A stretch of DNA of 64,000 nt from HXMU1428-3 sp965215715 (GCA_965215715.1 OZ244129.1:2108001-2172000), one strand, 5' to 3'; shown: positions 34,306 to 43,926, counted from the stretch's first letter. Numbers and translations: made by a program. Notes: a model not told the origin generated them from the sequence alone.

Positions 34306-35664
34306 ATGAGCGGACCCAAAGTCGTTCGAGTTATAACAATAGAAGAAAAGATCGAAATCTCTAAAAGACATCTAGCCAGGTTGGATGCCGCCATCAAAAC
34401 TTGGGAAATCCAATGTCAGGCACATCACCTAGCTTCTTTAGATGAGATGAAAGAAACACATAAGCGAAAAAAAAACATTCAGTCATTGCTGGATGAAAAG
34501 GCTTTCTCAAAACTTCAACAATCGGTTCAATCCGAAATTTCATTTCTCAACGATGACCTTTCTGAAAAACTTGAACGAGCAGCACAAAAGAAAGCCGATG
34601 TAAAACAACAACACCGCAACTTGTCTAAATCAGCTGCGTCCATGCTTGCCACTTTAAAACGCAAATCCATTGTAGTTCCTGATCAGCTAGCATCCGACCT
34701 GACTGATATTCAAAAGGGTTGGACGGATAAAGAAAAAGCTGAAATCACACTGAAGCAAGCTCTCGATCTTATTCCCACAGATCAAGATTATGAACTAACG
34801 GAAGAACAAAAAAACATCGCTCAAGAGCTTGCAAAAGATGAGATAGTAGAAGTCCTTGATAATTACATGAAAAGCCAACAGAGCGATCTGGATATTATAA
34901 TCAATAATGTGGATCGCCACATATCTGAACTTGAGCTTTTGGCTGCTCAGGAAGTTGTACTGCCATTTCAGCAGCAAGCTGAAAAACTCTTAAAAGAATC
35001 GTCTCCTCAAAGACAAAAAATGATGGCTGATAGCCTGCTAATTGACCTAGTGGGGGCAATCAAAGAGCAAAGAAATAAAGCAGAACTATTCAGCACATTA
35101 AAAGTGTCATTGTCAGAATTACAAAAACTGTCTTCAAATCAAACATCCCTCATCAAAGAAGCTGAGACCATAGTTCAAAAACAAGACTTAAATTCCGCAA
35201 GGGATTGTCTCAATCGCGTACAAGAAGTCATCAGTGACCTGATCGAAAAGCAGTCTGATCAGAACCGCAGGAACACCATTCTTAAAGCCCTCACAGATCT
35301 GGGATATAATGTGCATGAGGGTATGGAAACGGCGTGGGTCAAAGACGGGAATATCTCTTTGCAAAATAGCAGCAAGCCTCAGATGGGTGTGAAATTAAGC
35401 GGGGGCAAGGGTGGTGGCCCTATGCAAATGAGGCCAGTATTGTTTGAGCCAACCGATAATCCTCAAGATGCAGAAATTGCATGGTGCTCTGATTTTAAAT
35501 CACTCAAAGAAATTATTTCCGCTGATGACACTGATTTGACCATTGAAGTTGCCAGAGCTATTGGTGAGGTCGATGTTGAAATAGTTAATCAGGATGTCCA
35601 AGATCGACGAATAGATATATCCATTAGACCCAATCTAAGAACATTTGATGCCTCAGATGAGTGA
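34306..35664 (+). CDS. coiled-coil protein of the cassette
   Basis: 452 residues from the ATG at 34306 (AGGGG 8 nt upstream; the ATG at 34300 is also possible). It opens with MSGPKVVRVITIEEKIEISK and is largely alpha-helical coiled coil (residues ~10-330), rich in Lys, Glu and Gln. It ends in a small mixed alpha/beta unit of about 120 residues (VKLSGGKGGGPMQMRPVLFE, then ELAxxVxV-type strands). It starts 9 nt after the fusion gene stop, so it is the fourth gene of the cassette. Possibly a scaffold or sensor for the ATPases; no enzymatic motif is seen. Confidence 0.75.
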   Translation: MSGPKVVRVITIEEKIEISKRHLARLDAAIKTWEIQCQAHHLASLDEMKETHKRKKNIQSLLDEKAFSKLQQSVQSEISFLNDDLSEKLERAAQKKADVKQQHRNLSKSAASMLATLKRKSIVVPDQLASDLTDIQKGWTDKEKAEITLKQALDLIPTDQDYELTEEQKNIAQELAKDEIVEVLDNYMKSQQSDLDIIINNVDRHISELELLAAQEVVLPFQQQAEKLLKESSPQRQKMMADSLLIDLVGAIKEQRNKAELFSTLKVSLSELQKLSSNQTSLIKEAETIVQKQDLNSARDCLNRVQEVISDLIEKQSDQNRRNTILKALTDLGYNVHEGMETAWVKDGNISLQNSSKPQMGVKLSGGKGGGPMQMRPVLFEPTDNPQDAEIAWCSDFKSLKEIISADDTDLTIEVARAIGEVDVEIVNQDVQDRRIDISIRPNLRTFDASDE

Positions 35665-35701
35665 TATTAACCCATCTAACTTACATGAGAAATAACTACT
35701 T

Positions 35702-36586
35702 TCATTTTATATATTTTTGATAAATGTAAATTGCTGAACCAATGAAAATCGGGGGCGCTATCATGGTGAAAAACATATGTCCCCAATCGTCCATATATTT
35801 CCAACTACCATCATTGTATGGATCAAAAAGTGCCACATAAAGAAAAACACCAATAGCCCAGTATAGAGATCCAAAACTCCAAAATCTTAGATCTTTTCTT
35901 TTGTGCCAATTGGGGATGATTCTTGTTACCGCCAGGTGCAGTAATAAGTAAAAACAATAAGCAATAATTGAACTTACTAAAAAAACAAAAATAAATTCAA
36001 GGAAATCTCTCTGGATATTTGAAACAAAATTGGTAATTCCACCTAAAAATACCGCCAAAACCAAAAACGGCACCGGTGCATATAAAATACGCCCTTTAAC
36101 AGTTTGGAGATGACGTAGGTATTTTGGATAGTTTGCTTTCTTTGAAGGATCAATCTTCTCTTTCATAAAACTTGATACATTAGCTAGAAATTCGTCAGAA
36201 AATTCAACACCTGAATCAGGACGATCCACGGCTTCCATCTCACTTATTTTATCTTTGAATTCGTTCCAATCGCTAATTCTAGGTGCTTTAGCATAAAAGC
36301 TATCCTTACCTGTCATTTGAGCATATCCCGCAATATCTTCATCGATTTGAGGATCGTGATACGGCTCATACCAAACAGCAATTTTTTTCTTAGTGTTTGT
36401 AGCTAAAAAGGGAAATTCCAATCGTTCGGAATGATTGCAATTCGAGCAAGTAAAATAATTCACTTTGTCATCAAATATCATTTTCTTATTCACATCATGC
36501 TCGATCCACAAAGATCTAAATAAGTCTACATCTTGCTGATTTTGACACTTCCTACATGTTATACGAGCGCTTACTATTTTACTCAT
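35702..36586 (-). CDS. CpXC-domain protein with C-terminal membrane helices
   Basis: 294 residues. An N-terminal CpXC-type zinc finger (TCRKCQNQQDV and a second pair FTCSNCNHSE at about residues 45-55) spans roughly the first 100 residues. A linker is followed by four membrane segments (about 170-190, 200-222, 235-255, 270-290). Convergent with the cassette, ending 38 nt after it. The domain pairing is unusual: CpXC proteins are generally soluble. It may be a membrane accessory of the cassette or an unrelated cargo gene. Confidence 0.65.
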   Translation of the reverse strand: MSKIVSARITCRKCQNQQDVDLFRSLWIEHDVNKKMIFDDKVNYFTCSNCNHSERLEFPFLATNTKKKIAVWYEPYHDPQIDEDIAGYAQMTGKDSFYAKAPRISDWNEFKDKISEMEAVDRPDSGVEFSDEFLANVSSFMKEKIDPSKKANYPKYLRHLQTVKGRILYAPVPFLVLAVFLGGITNFVSNIQRDFLEFIFVFLVSSIIAYCFYLLLHLAVTRIIPNWHKRKDLRFWSFGSLYWAIGVFLYVALFDPYNDGSWKYMDDWGHMFFTMIAPPIFIGSAIYIYQKYIK

Positions 36587-36707
36587 TGATCATCCCCACA
36601 ATCTCACTTTTTATTCCTCAGTAAATCATTGATTTGACCACAGCATCAAATCTTTTTCATTATCTCATCCTGATAACGACACTAATTGTTATTAATTTCT
36701 ATTATTA

Positions 36708-37826
36708 TCATCGGCGCTTCAATAACCGGATCATAACCGGCCAGTGATCGCTAACACCTCTACCAGTTTCTGGGTCAAATCTACGAGGTTCAACATAGCC
36801 TTTATTTTGTTTATCAACGGTAATTTGTTCCGGATGCACAACAACGGTGCCAAAACTACCCAGATCAGCAAACCAATTTTGCTTAGAAGCTTTGTAGAGG
36901 CTAAGAGCATCGGACACTATGATCATGTCGAGAAAAGACCAGGTAGGCCAATTATAAAGCAACCTATCGATATATTTACTCGATCCAGGAGGACGACAGT
37001 CATTGTTGATCACTGGTGAAACCCACCATTTGCCTCTTATTAAAAGCCGTTTAAATGCCCCTGTTTTGGCTTCATTGCAATTGATATTAAAATCTCCAGC
37101 CGCAATCGAAAGATGATGCTTTTTGGATTTTACAATTCCATTGAGAAACTTGATTGAACGAAATCGGCATTTCATCGGATATCTACCAGATGGAAAATGA
37201 ACACCATAAACAATTAGTGTTTCCTCATCTGAAAGTCTAATAGGAACTGAAACGATATCTCTTGTTTTCTCGCCGCATTTCTCACGATCAGATCCAAAGT
37301 CTATTTTATGTGCCTCAGGCTTCCCTACCAATGGTAGTTTTGTTAGAAAACCAACATCTATGCCGCGATTAATATGTTTATCACTCGTGTCTAATTGTAT
37401 GGATTGATAGCCAGCTGCATCTAGATGCTGGTTAATAAGGTCATCAAGAACTTGCTTATTTTCAATCTCTTGCAAAACAATAACGTCCGGCAATTCAGGC
37501 ATAGCTTTAATTGTGTCACCCAAACGTTTTAGTTTTGTCTGATAGGTAAGTTCATCCCAGTTCAATGCTTTGCATTTTTCCTGATAAAATTTTGATAATG
37601 CGTTCTGTTTTTCACAATTTGAATCATGCTTTTCTCTGTTCTTATTCTTGATGGACACCGGTAAATAGGTGTTATCATGAGGATTATCAGGATCGTTGAT
37701 CGTGTCGAATAAATTCTCAACATTAAAGGATACAATAGTCACTGTTTCAGCCAATACCGGTCTTTGTGGAACTAAAAGACAAAGCGCTATAAGCCCTGCC
37801 ATTTTCATAAAAGTCATCACCTGCAT
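36708..37826 (-). CDS. exported endonuclease/exonuclease/phosphatase-family nuclease
   Basis: 372 residues with a Sec signal peptide (hydrophobic AGLIALCLLV, cleavage after VLA, about residue 26). EEP-fold motifs: VSFNVENLFDT (first metal site), VVLQEIEN (catalytic glutamate), GDFNIN, and SDHWPV near the C-terminus. Two or more cysteine pairs in the middle (CEKQ, CKAL, CGEKT, CRFR) may form disulfides. As an extracytoplasmic DNase or phosphatase it could digest incoming or environmental DNA. On the strand opposite to the mobilisation genes. Confidence 0.85.
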   Translation of the reverse strand: MQVMTFMKMAGLIALCLLVPQRPVLAETVTIVSFNVENLFDTINDPDNPHDNTYLPVSIKNKNREKHDSNCEKQNALSKFYQEKCKALNWDELTYQTKLKRLGDTIKAMPELPDVIVLQEIENKQVLDDLINQHLDAAGYQSIQLDTSDKHINRGIDVGFLTKLPLVGKPEAHKIDFGSDREKCGEKTRDIVSVPIRLSDEETLIVYGVHFPSGRYPMKCRFRSIKFLNGIVKSKKHHLSIAAGDFNINCNEAKTGAFKRLLIRGKWWVSPVINNDCRPPGSSKYIDRLLYNWPTWSFLDMIIVSDALSLYKASKQNWFADLGSFGTVVVHPEQITVDKQNKGYVEPRRFDPETGRGVSDHWPVMIRLLKRR

Positions 37827-37986
37827 TTTATTCCCCCAAACAAGATCAATTGAGAAAGATCATTCTTACACTTATAGTAATTATCCTGTATTAATAAAAT
37901 TTTCGAGCCATAATTGCGAATAACTACTTAAAACTTGCCCAAAATCAAAATTCATTGCAAACTTTTCCATACGGGGGACTTTATGG

Positions 37987-38868
37987 ATGTTTAAGTTGCT
38001 TATTCCCATAATTGCTGGGGTGATTTTGTTGTTGCCATTTCCTGTATCTGCACAAGATTCTGGTGAAATGATAAAGAACCTGTTTGGCACTATGCTGCAA
38101 GGGGCCATCCGGAAACAGCAAGATAAGCAGTTTCGTAAAAACTGGCAGCTCTGTTTTGAGCGCAATCTAATTGAGGCTTGTGACAAAGCCCTTTCCTATC
38201 CTCATCTCAAAGTTAAATATCGCAAGACGATCCTTGATCATCGCAATAAAATTCTGGGCGAGACGCAACACTTTGAGGAGCAAATTGACCCCTCAGCTGA
38301 ATTCAACAACCAAAACATAGCGCTGGAAACACAATTGTCAGAAGAAAGACGATTGCGCTCAGAATTGCAGAAACAACTGCTTGATGCCAACCGACAAGCA
38401 CAAAACTTAAAAAGTGCCCTGAAAAAAGAGCAATTAGATCAACGGGATTTAAAACAGCAATTGCATACCGCAGAGATTAAACTTGCAGCCTTTCAAAAAC
38501 TTGTTGGAGACTTTGATGCACAGCAAAGCCAGCTGCAGAACGAGGTTAAAACTTTAAAGTCCACTCTTAAAGATACCGTGCAAAACAAAACGCAACAGCA
38601 ACAAATTTTTATTGGCGTGCTCATAGCAACCAGCCTTATCACACTTGTTTTATTGATTATGGTCTTCCGGCGGCCAATGAGATCAGAGACCTTACCAGTT
38701 GAACAAAAACCCTCAGATGCTTCAGATGATTTCAAAGATAATTCATCAGAACTTCCTGAAGTATCAAATCCTCTTGACGAAAAACAACAAGCACAAACCT
38801 TAAAACCTCACACCGTTACGCTCACCGGCAATCTTATTGATGATGTCCGTCAGGCTTTGCACGGATAG
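37987..38868 (+). CDS. membrane-anchored coiled-coil protein of the transfer module
   Basis: 293 residues. N-terminal signal peptide (MFKLLIPIIAGVILLLPFPV, cleavage after VSA), a periplasmic helical part, a long coiled coil (about 105-210, Gln/Glu/Leu-rich), one membrane helix (IFIGVLIATSLITLVLLIMV, about residues 207-228) and an acidic cytoplasmic tail ending LIDDVRQALHG. GGGGGA lies 9 nt before the ATG. It opens an operon with the 182-aa protein, the ATPase and the relaxase-like gene. Possibly a membrane receptor for the coupling ATPase (inference). Confidence 0.65.
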   Translation: MFKLLIPIIAGVILLLPFPVSAQDSGEMIKNLFGTMLQGAIRKQQDKQFRKNWQLCFERNLIEACDKALSYPHLKVKYRKTILDHRNKILGETQHFEEQIDPSAEFNNQNIALETQLSEERRLRSELQKQLLDANRQAQNLKSALKKEQLDQRDLKQQLHTAEIKLAAFQKLVGDFDAQQSQLQNEVKTLKSTLKDTVQNKTQQQQIFIGVLIATSLITLVLLIMVFRRPMRSETLPVEQKPSDASDDFKDNSSELPEVSNPLDEKQQAQTLKPHTVTLTGNLIDDVRQALHG

Positions 38869-38879
38869 AAAGGGTCCTC

Positions 38880-39428
38880 ATGACAACAACAACCGATGAC
38901 CGCGAAGCCCTCAAGGCCCGTTTCAGCGCCTTTCATGCCCCTGTCGCGACACCGCCCCCTGAACCATCAAAAGAAATAGCTGCACCGATTGCTGACACGT
39001 TGCATGAGAAAGCACCAATGATGCAACCAGGTCAAGACCGGATCAAACTCAAAATACGGCGCTCGCAAAACAAAGCGCTGATGAGAGGCGTTGGTTTTTC
39101 TGTGCATTTCATAGCAGAGCTTTCACCTGACGCCAGAAAGGCGGTTGATCACTATGGTTTTGGTAAAGTCGTTCTATTTGAAAAAGATCTGAAGCTGAAA
39201 ATGACAGCCAATCCGATTAAAATCATCTGGCGTTTTTTCAAACTGGCACTGACACGATCACAATGGCAAATTACGGTAAATGATCTCGTTCAAGGACGCA
39301 CCATTTCCTGCAAAGACATTTTAGAAATGCTGGATGTGGAAGGGGACATTAGACAAGCGGCCAAACTATTTGCCGATGTTCTGCGCACCGCTTCGACCTT
39401 TGGTGGTGAAGAGCTGATTGATCTCTAA
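38880..39428 (+). CDS. hypothetical protein of the transfer module
   Basis: 182 residues. The N-terminal ~60 are Pro/Ala/Glu-rich and disordered. A folded C-terminal part of about 110 residues contains LKIRRSQNKALMRGVGFSVH, the strand-helix AVDHYGFGKVVLF, and a helical end (DILEMLDVEGDIRQAAKLFA). Spacing to both neighbours is about 10 nt, so it is in one operon with them. No family recognised; relaxosome accessory protein is a guess by position only. Confidence 0.6.
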   Translation: MTTTTDDREALKARFSAFHAPVATPPPEPSKEIAAPIADTLHEKAPMMQPGQDRIKLKIRRSQNKALMRGVGFSVHFIAELSPDARKAVDHYGFGKVVLFEKDLKLKMTANPIKIIWRFFKLALTRSQWQITVNDLVQGRTISCKDILEMLDVEGDIRQAAKLFADVLRTASTFGGEELIDL

Positions 39429-39437
39429 GGAGCTTAT

Positions 39438-41669
39438 ATGTCTGGTCACACCCTTGCACATTTCCTCAGCACTATTTCATCGGATTTTCGTGATGCTTTA
39501 ACCGAAGCCGAAAACGCCTATAAGTGGAAAGCCTTATCGATACACGAAGAAGGCCGTGAACTGGAAACAGCAAAATTGCGCAAACTCTATGAGACCCTGC
39601 AAAAAGTTCATGAAAGCTCACCCTTTGCTGACCCTGATATGCCGCATCGGCTTGCCGTGCTAACAGCCGCAGAAGTGTTTCGCCGCACTGGTGCGCCTGC
39701 TGACAATGACCGGCTGGTGCATCATGTTGCTGAAAGCGCTTTAAGCTTACTACAGCAAGAAATCATCTTTGGCTTTCCTGCCATTGATTGGAATGTGCCT
39801 TTGTCCCTCGAAGACAGTGTTGCCTTGCGCGCTTATCTTGAGCAAAAACGTCATTTTCTACTTTATTCAGAAAACATCCTTGAGATATGGTGCGACCGGT
39901 TTGTTGATCTTTGGGCTGTGCTGTTTCAGCATTTGCCAGACAGGATCTTTAGCGCTGAACCTGCAACCACTGGCACTTTGTCTTTTTCTGAACCGCTGAT
40001 CGACACCATTGAAGATCTTCCCCTTGCCGTTGAAAACCTGCTCGCCAGCCTGTTTTCAGAAGATAAAGGCTCACTCCTCGATCAGAACCTGTTTCAAACT
40101 CTTATTGAGGCCATTGATCAAAATATCTGCTCTGTCTCCGGCATCCCTTATGAAGAGCGTGAGACCAGCAGACGGCAGGTGATCACCCCAACCAAATGCC
40201 GGGAAACATCTGAACTGATCCCTCAGCTTTATTTACAAGACACCCCGTTTTTATCGCTGTTTTTTGAAGAACTGCCGGTGGATGTGCCAGAAACTGCGCG
40301 GTTTGAACATTGTCACATCGTCGCCGGTACAGGTCATGGTAAAACCCAGCTGATGCAATATCTGATTGCCCAAGATCTTGAAAGGGTTGCCGCTGGCAAG
40401 GCCTCTGTTGTTGTCATCGACAGCCAGGGGGATTTAATTAAAACCATCTCGCATCTGGAAAGCTTTGCCCCCGGCAACCCCCTATCCGATCGATTGGTTT
40501 TGATTGACCCGTCTGACGTCACCTACCCTGTTGCTCTCAATATGTTTGATATGTCAATTGAGCACCCCGATCCCTTGCAACAGGAAAAACTGTTAAACGG
40601 TTTACTGGAACTTTATGATTTTATCTTTGGCTCGCTGCTCGGCGCGGAATTGACACAAAAACAAAGCGTCATTTTCCGCTATGTCGCACGTTTAATGCTG
40701 AAAGTGCCCGGGGCCACCATTCAGCATTTACGCAAATTAATGGAACCCGATGGCTATCACGAGTTTGAGCAATATATCTCCATGCTGGAAAGCCCAACCG
40801 CGCGCGCCTTTTTTGAAACCGAATTTAACTCTAGGGAATTTGATGCGACCAAAAAGCAAGTGCGGCGGCGCCTGTGGGGCGTTTTGGAAAACAGCAGCTT
40901 TGAAAATATGTTTTCTTACCCCAAGAACAAACTGAACTTTGCCGATGAAATGAATGCGGGCAAAGTCATTCTGATCAGCACCTCAAAAGATCTATTGAAA
41001 CAAAATGGCACTGAGATCTTCGGGCGGTTTTTCATTGCCCTGATTACGCAAGCTGCTTTAGAGCGAGCGGCTTTACCCAAACAGCAGCGCTTGCCAACCT
41101 ATGTCTATATTGATGAAGCCAACGATTATTTTGAAAAAGGCGATGATAATCTGCCATTGATTTTGGAAACCGCGCGTAAACAAAATATCTCACTGACCCT
41201 GGCCCACCAATATCTGGATCAGCTTGATACCAAATTAAGATCGTCACTTCTTGCCAACACATCGACCAAAATTGTCGGCGGTCTCAGTCAAAAAGACACG
41301 CTCGCCTTTGCCAAAGAAATGTACACAGACACCAAAACCATTGAGGCCAAGCGCAAATATCAGGATCACTCTGAATTTGCCGCCTGGGTAAAAAACGTCA
41401 CCTGGAGCGCTCTTACCCTGCATGTCCCATTTGGTCATATGGAAGCCCTGCCACAAATGTCTGAGGAGACTTTTGCCTCCCTGCGGGAAGCACAACGAGC
41501 CCGCTATGCTGTTCCAGCACAAGACGTCAGGCAATGTCTTAAAGGAACGGTTCAAAACAGTGGTACAGGCGCAGATGGTGAAATTGAGCCTGGCGATTTA
41601 GAGGTCTCAAAGGAAAGTGGCTGGCGTCCTGCAACAACCGATGGCGAGACGCCAATCGAGCCAACTTGA
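39438..41669 (+). CDS. large VirD4/TraD-type coupling ATPase
   Basis: 743 residues. The first ~270 are helical and specific to this protein (no membrane anchor evident). The ATPase core follows: Walker A GTGHGKTQ (297-304), SVVVIDSQGDLIKT, and Walker B TYVYIDEAND (about 553-562) with a downstream LAHQYLDQLD segment also found in the ATPase at 24.5 kb. The C-terminal ~60 residues are disordered. It pumps DNA, probably the relaxase-DNA complex, to a transfer channel. The relaxase-like gene starts 14 nt after its stop. Confidence 0.83.
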   Translation: MSGHTLAHFLSTISSDFRDALTEAENAYKWKALSIHEEGRELETAKLRKLYETLQKVHESSPFADPDMPHRLAVLTAAEVFRRTGAPADNDRLVHHVAESALSLLQQEIIFGFPAIDWNVPLSLEDSVALRAYLEQKRHFLLYSENILEIWCDRFVDLWAVLFQHLPDRIFSAEPATTGTLSFSEPLIDTIEDLPLAVENLLASLFSEDKGSLLDQNLFQTLIEAIDQNICSVSGIPYEERETSRRQVITPTKCRETSELIPQLYLQDTPFLSLFFEELPVDVPETARFEHCHIVAGTGHGKTQLMQYLIAQDLERVAAGKASVVVIDSQGDLIKTISHLESFAPGNPLSDRLVLIDPSDVTYPVALNMFDMSIEHPDPLQQEKLLNGLLELYDFIFGSLLGAELTQKQSVIFRYVARLMLKVPGATIQHLRKLMEPDGYHEFEQYISMLESPTARAFFETEFNSREFDATKKQVRRRLWGVLENSSFENMFSYPKNKLNFADEMNAGKVILISTSKDLLKQNGTEIFGRFFIALITQAALERAALPKQQRLPTYVYIDEANDYFEKGDDNLPLILETARKQNISLTLAHQYLDQLDTKLRSSLLANTSTKIVGGLSQKDTLAFAKEMYTDTKTIEAKRKYQDHSEFAAWVKNVTWSALTLHVPFGHMEALPQMSEETFASLREAQRARYAVPAQDVRQCLKGTVQNSGTGADGEIEPGDLEVSKESGWRPATTDGETPIEPT

Positions 41670-41682
41670 TACACTGTTTACT

Positions 41683-42747
41683 ATGAGCCAAAAACCAGAC
41701 CCTCAAAAACCAAAAAAACGGCGGCATCGGTTTCAAAAACTGCCCAAACATCAGCGCCAGCGCTTTTTAATACAGGAACGCGATATTGATATCGCACGTA
41801 TTGTGCATGAACATTATCAGCTTAACTCGCATCATATTCGCGCACTTATCAGCGGCCTCAATGTGCCGACAGGGCGCCTGAAATGGAATGCGAAAAAAAT
41901 CACCGAACGGCTGCCCCGCTTATGTGATGAAGGGATAATTGAAAAAATTGAAAGCGATTATGAGTTTACCAATGCCCTTTATCGGCCCGATTGTTATCAG
42001 CTTGGCCCACAGGGGGAAAAACTATTGCGCATGCGCGGCCAGCTCAATGAAAGTGCCGCCCGTCTGGTGGCCAAAAACCGGGAAGGCCGGTTTACTACCC
42101 TTCCCCACCGCATCATGATTAATGATATTTATGTCTCCATTCAAATTGCCCTGCAACGTTTTCCAAACATTCAATTAATCAAACCTGGCGACATCATCGC
42201 TGCCGCGCCGGAGGCCACACGGCGCTTGAAAAACCCATTTGAAATCCCCTCTTTCGCGCGCTATCAACATCCGCGCTCGAAGAAATGGCACAGCATAAAA
42301 ACCGGCATTATTCCTGATAAATTATTTGGTCTTCAAAATATCAAAACCGGGCGTCAACTGTTTATCATGCTGGAGGCCCACCGCACCGTGCCACTGACTG
42401 ATATTAACCCCAAACGCAAAACCGTATTAAAAACCCTTGCCGCTTATCTGCGCATAAACGCCAAACCGAAAAACGATCAATCACTGCCCCTCTACCGCAA
42501 ACATTTTGGCATTCCCAATATGATTGTGCTTTGGGCCACCACCAGTGAGCAAAAGGCGGCGAATATTCTCAATCTCATAGAACATTTAACAGACGGCAGG
42601 CCCACCGGCCTGTTTGGGGTGACCTGCCTGTCTCTGCATCAAAACCCACGGCGTTCCCCTGTACCGGATCCTGATATTCTTCAGGCCCCTTGGCAGCGTT
42701 CTGGGCGGGATGATGTCACCTTGTTAGATTTGTTAAACCGCACGTAA
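41683..42747 (+). CDS. replication-relaxation family protein, probable MOBC-type relaxase
   Basis: 354 residues from the ATG at 41683 (an earlier frame overlaps the ATPase gene). It has an N-terminal basic/HTH part (RDIDIARIVHEHYQLNSHHI, then RLPRLCDEGIIEKIE) and a C-terminal part with the PD-(D/E)xK-like signature: PDKLFG (Asp212) and FIMLEAH (Glu231, His233). MOBC relaxases such as pAD1 TraX belong to this family (PF13814) and use such an active site rather than a tyrosine. Placement right after a coupling ATPase supports a relaxase. Assignment is by family resemblance, not by a proven nick. Confidence 0.7.
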   Translation: MSQKPDPQKPKKRRHRFQKLPKHQRQRFLIQERDIDIARIVHEHYQLNSHHIRALISGLNVPTGRLKWNAKKITERLPRLCDEGIIEKIESDYEFTNALYRPDCYQLGPQGEKLLRMRGQLNESAARLVAKNREGRFTTLPHRIMINDIYVSIQIALQRFPNIQLIKPGDIIAAAPEATRRLKNPFEIPSFARYQHPRSKKWHSIKTGIIPDKLFGLQNIKTGRQLFIMLEAHRTVPLTDINPKRKTVLKTLAAYLRINAKPKNDQSLPLYRKHFGIPNMIVLWATTSEQKAANILNLIEHLTDGRPTGLFGVTCLSLHQNPRRSPVPDPDILQAPWQRSGRDDVTLLDLLNRT

Positions 42748-42927
42748 AACAAAGCCATTGCTTTTTCTGGTATTTATTGTGGGCATTCCCTCCTCTCTCT
42801 CCGCTTTGCCGCACCTATCATTGACAAACCCTGGATCTGTTGCTTACTACGGCCCCTTTATTGCGAGATCCCGTTGATTTTGTAGCATTCCTCTAGAGCC
42901 ATTGATCTTTGCAAAGGAGGACATGAT

Positions 42928-43920
42928 ATGAGCAAACTTGGCTATATTGATTTTGAATTACTGAAATCTCAACTGACCATTAAAGAGGTGCTCAGCGCCT
43001 ATGGCATCACCCACCTGAAACAGGCTGGACAACAATTACGCGGCGCTTGCCCTCTCCATGAGGGCAGCAATGATCGCCAATTTGTCGTCTGGCCCGAGAA
43101 AAACAGCTGGCGTTGTTTTGGTACTTGTAACCGCTCTGGCGATATCATACAGCTGGTCAGCCTGCTGCTCGGGGTCAGCAATCATCAGGCGGCCCATGAT
43201 TTGGCCCGCCGCTTTGATCTGATGGTTGCGTCAAAGGCACCAGCAAACAAACAAAAAGAAACAAAAGCGCCCTCTCCAGAACGACCAGCCCCGGCAAACC
43301 GCGACCCGTGTGAGACGCGGCAAGAGAGGGCTGACCACGCCCCGGTAGCAGATGAAGGCAATCAGCTGCCTTTAAAACTCAAGCCTTTGACCTATCTTAA
43401 TTTTGAGCATGAAAGTTTGCTGGCAACAGGTCTAAGCCCAGAAACGGCCAAACGCTTTGGTGTGGGTTACGCCCCTAAGGGCATCATGGCCGGGCGCATT
43501 GCCATTCCAATCCATAGTCTGGATGGTGAACTGCTGGCTTATGCCGGGGCCGCCACAAAATCGCATCAACAGCCCTGGAAATACCCCAAAGGCTTTCAGC
43601 CCAATTTAGAGCTGTTTAATGCCCACCGGCTATTGAGACATCAGAGCAACCGGCAACACAGTTTGACAGTTTGTTTTGACCCATTTGAGGTGTTGCATCG
43701 CTATGAACAAAAGCAAGAGGACGCGGTGGCTCTAATGGGGGAAGCTGTAACCAAATCTCAGCTTGAGAAACTCAACCGACTGATTGATCAGAATGACTAT
43801 CGTGAAATTGTCATCATTACATCCTATCAGCTGCAACCAGCACATGACCTCTTTGAGAAGTTCATCAATCATCAAAACATCACCAGGTTGACATTAACCT
43901 GGCAACAATCTGATGAGTAA
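42928..43920 (+). CDS. CHC2 zinc-finger primase-like protein
   Basis: 330 residues. N-terminal DnaG-type zinc-binding domain: CPLH at Cys41/His44 and CFGTC at Cys63/Cys67, with GDIIQLVSLLLG following. This metal-site spacing is typical, although the second pair is spaced Cx3C. A disordered Pro/Glu linker (about residues 95-145) leads to a shortened Toprim-N-like unit (LSPETAKRFGVGYAPKG, then GRIAIPIHSLDGELLAYAG). No complete Toprim catalytic core is evident, so it may prime replication or transfer only with a partner. AAAGGAGG gives a strong ribosome site. Confidence 0.8.
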   Translation: MSKLGYIDFELLKSQLTIKEVLSAYGITHLKQAGQQLRGACPLHEGSNDRQFVVWPEKNSWRCFGTCNRSGDIIQLVSLLLGVSNHQAAHDLARRFDLMVASKAPANKQKETKAPSPERPAPANRDPCETRQERADHAPVADEGNQLPLKLKPLTYLNFEHESLLATGLSPETAKRFGVGYAPKGIMAGRIAIPIHSLDGELLAYAGAATKSHQQPWKYPKGFQPNLELFNAHRLLRHQSNRQHSLTVCFDPFEVLHRYEQKQEDAVALMGEAVTKSQLEKLNRLIDQNDYREIVIITSYQLQPAHDLFEKFINHQNITRLTLTWQQSDE

Positions 43921-43926
43921 TTTAAG

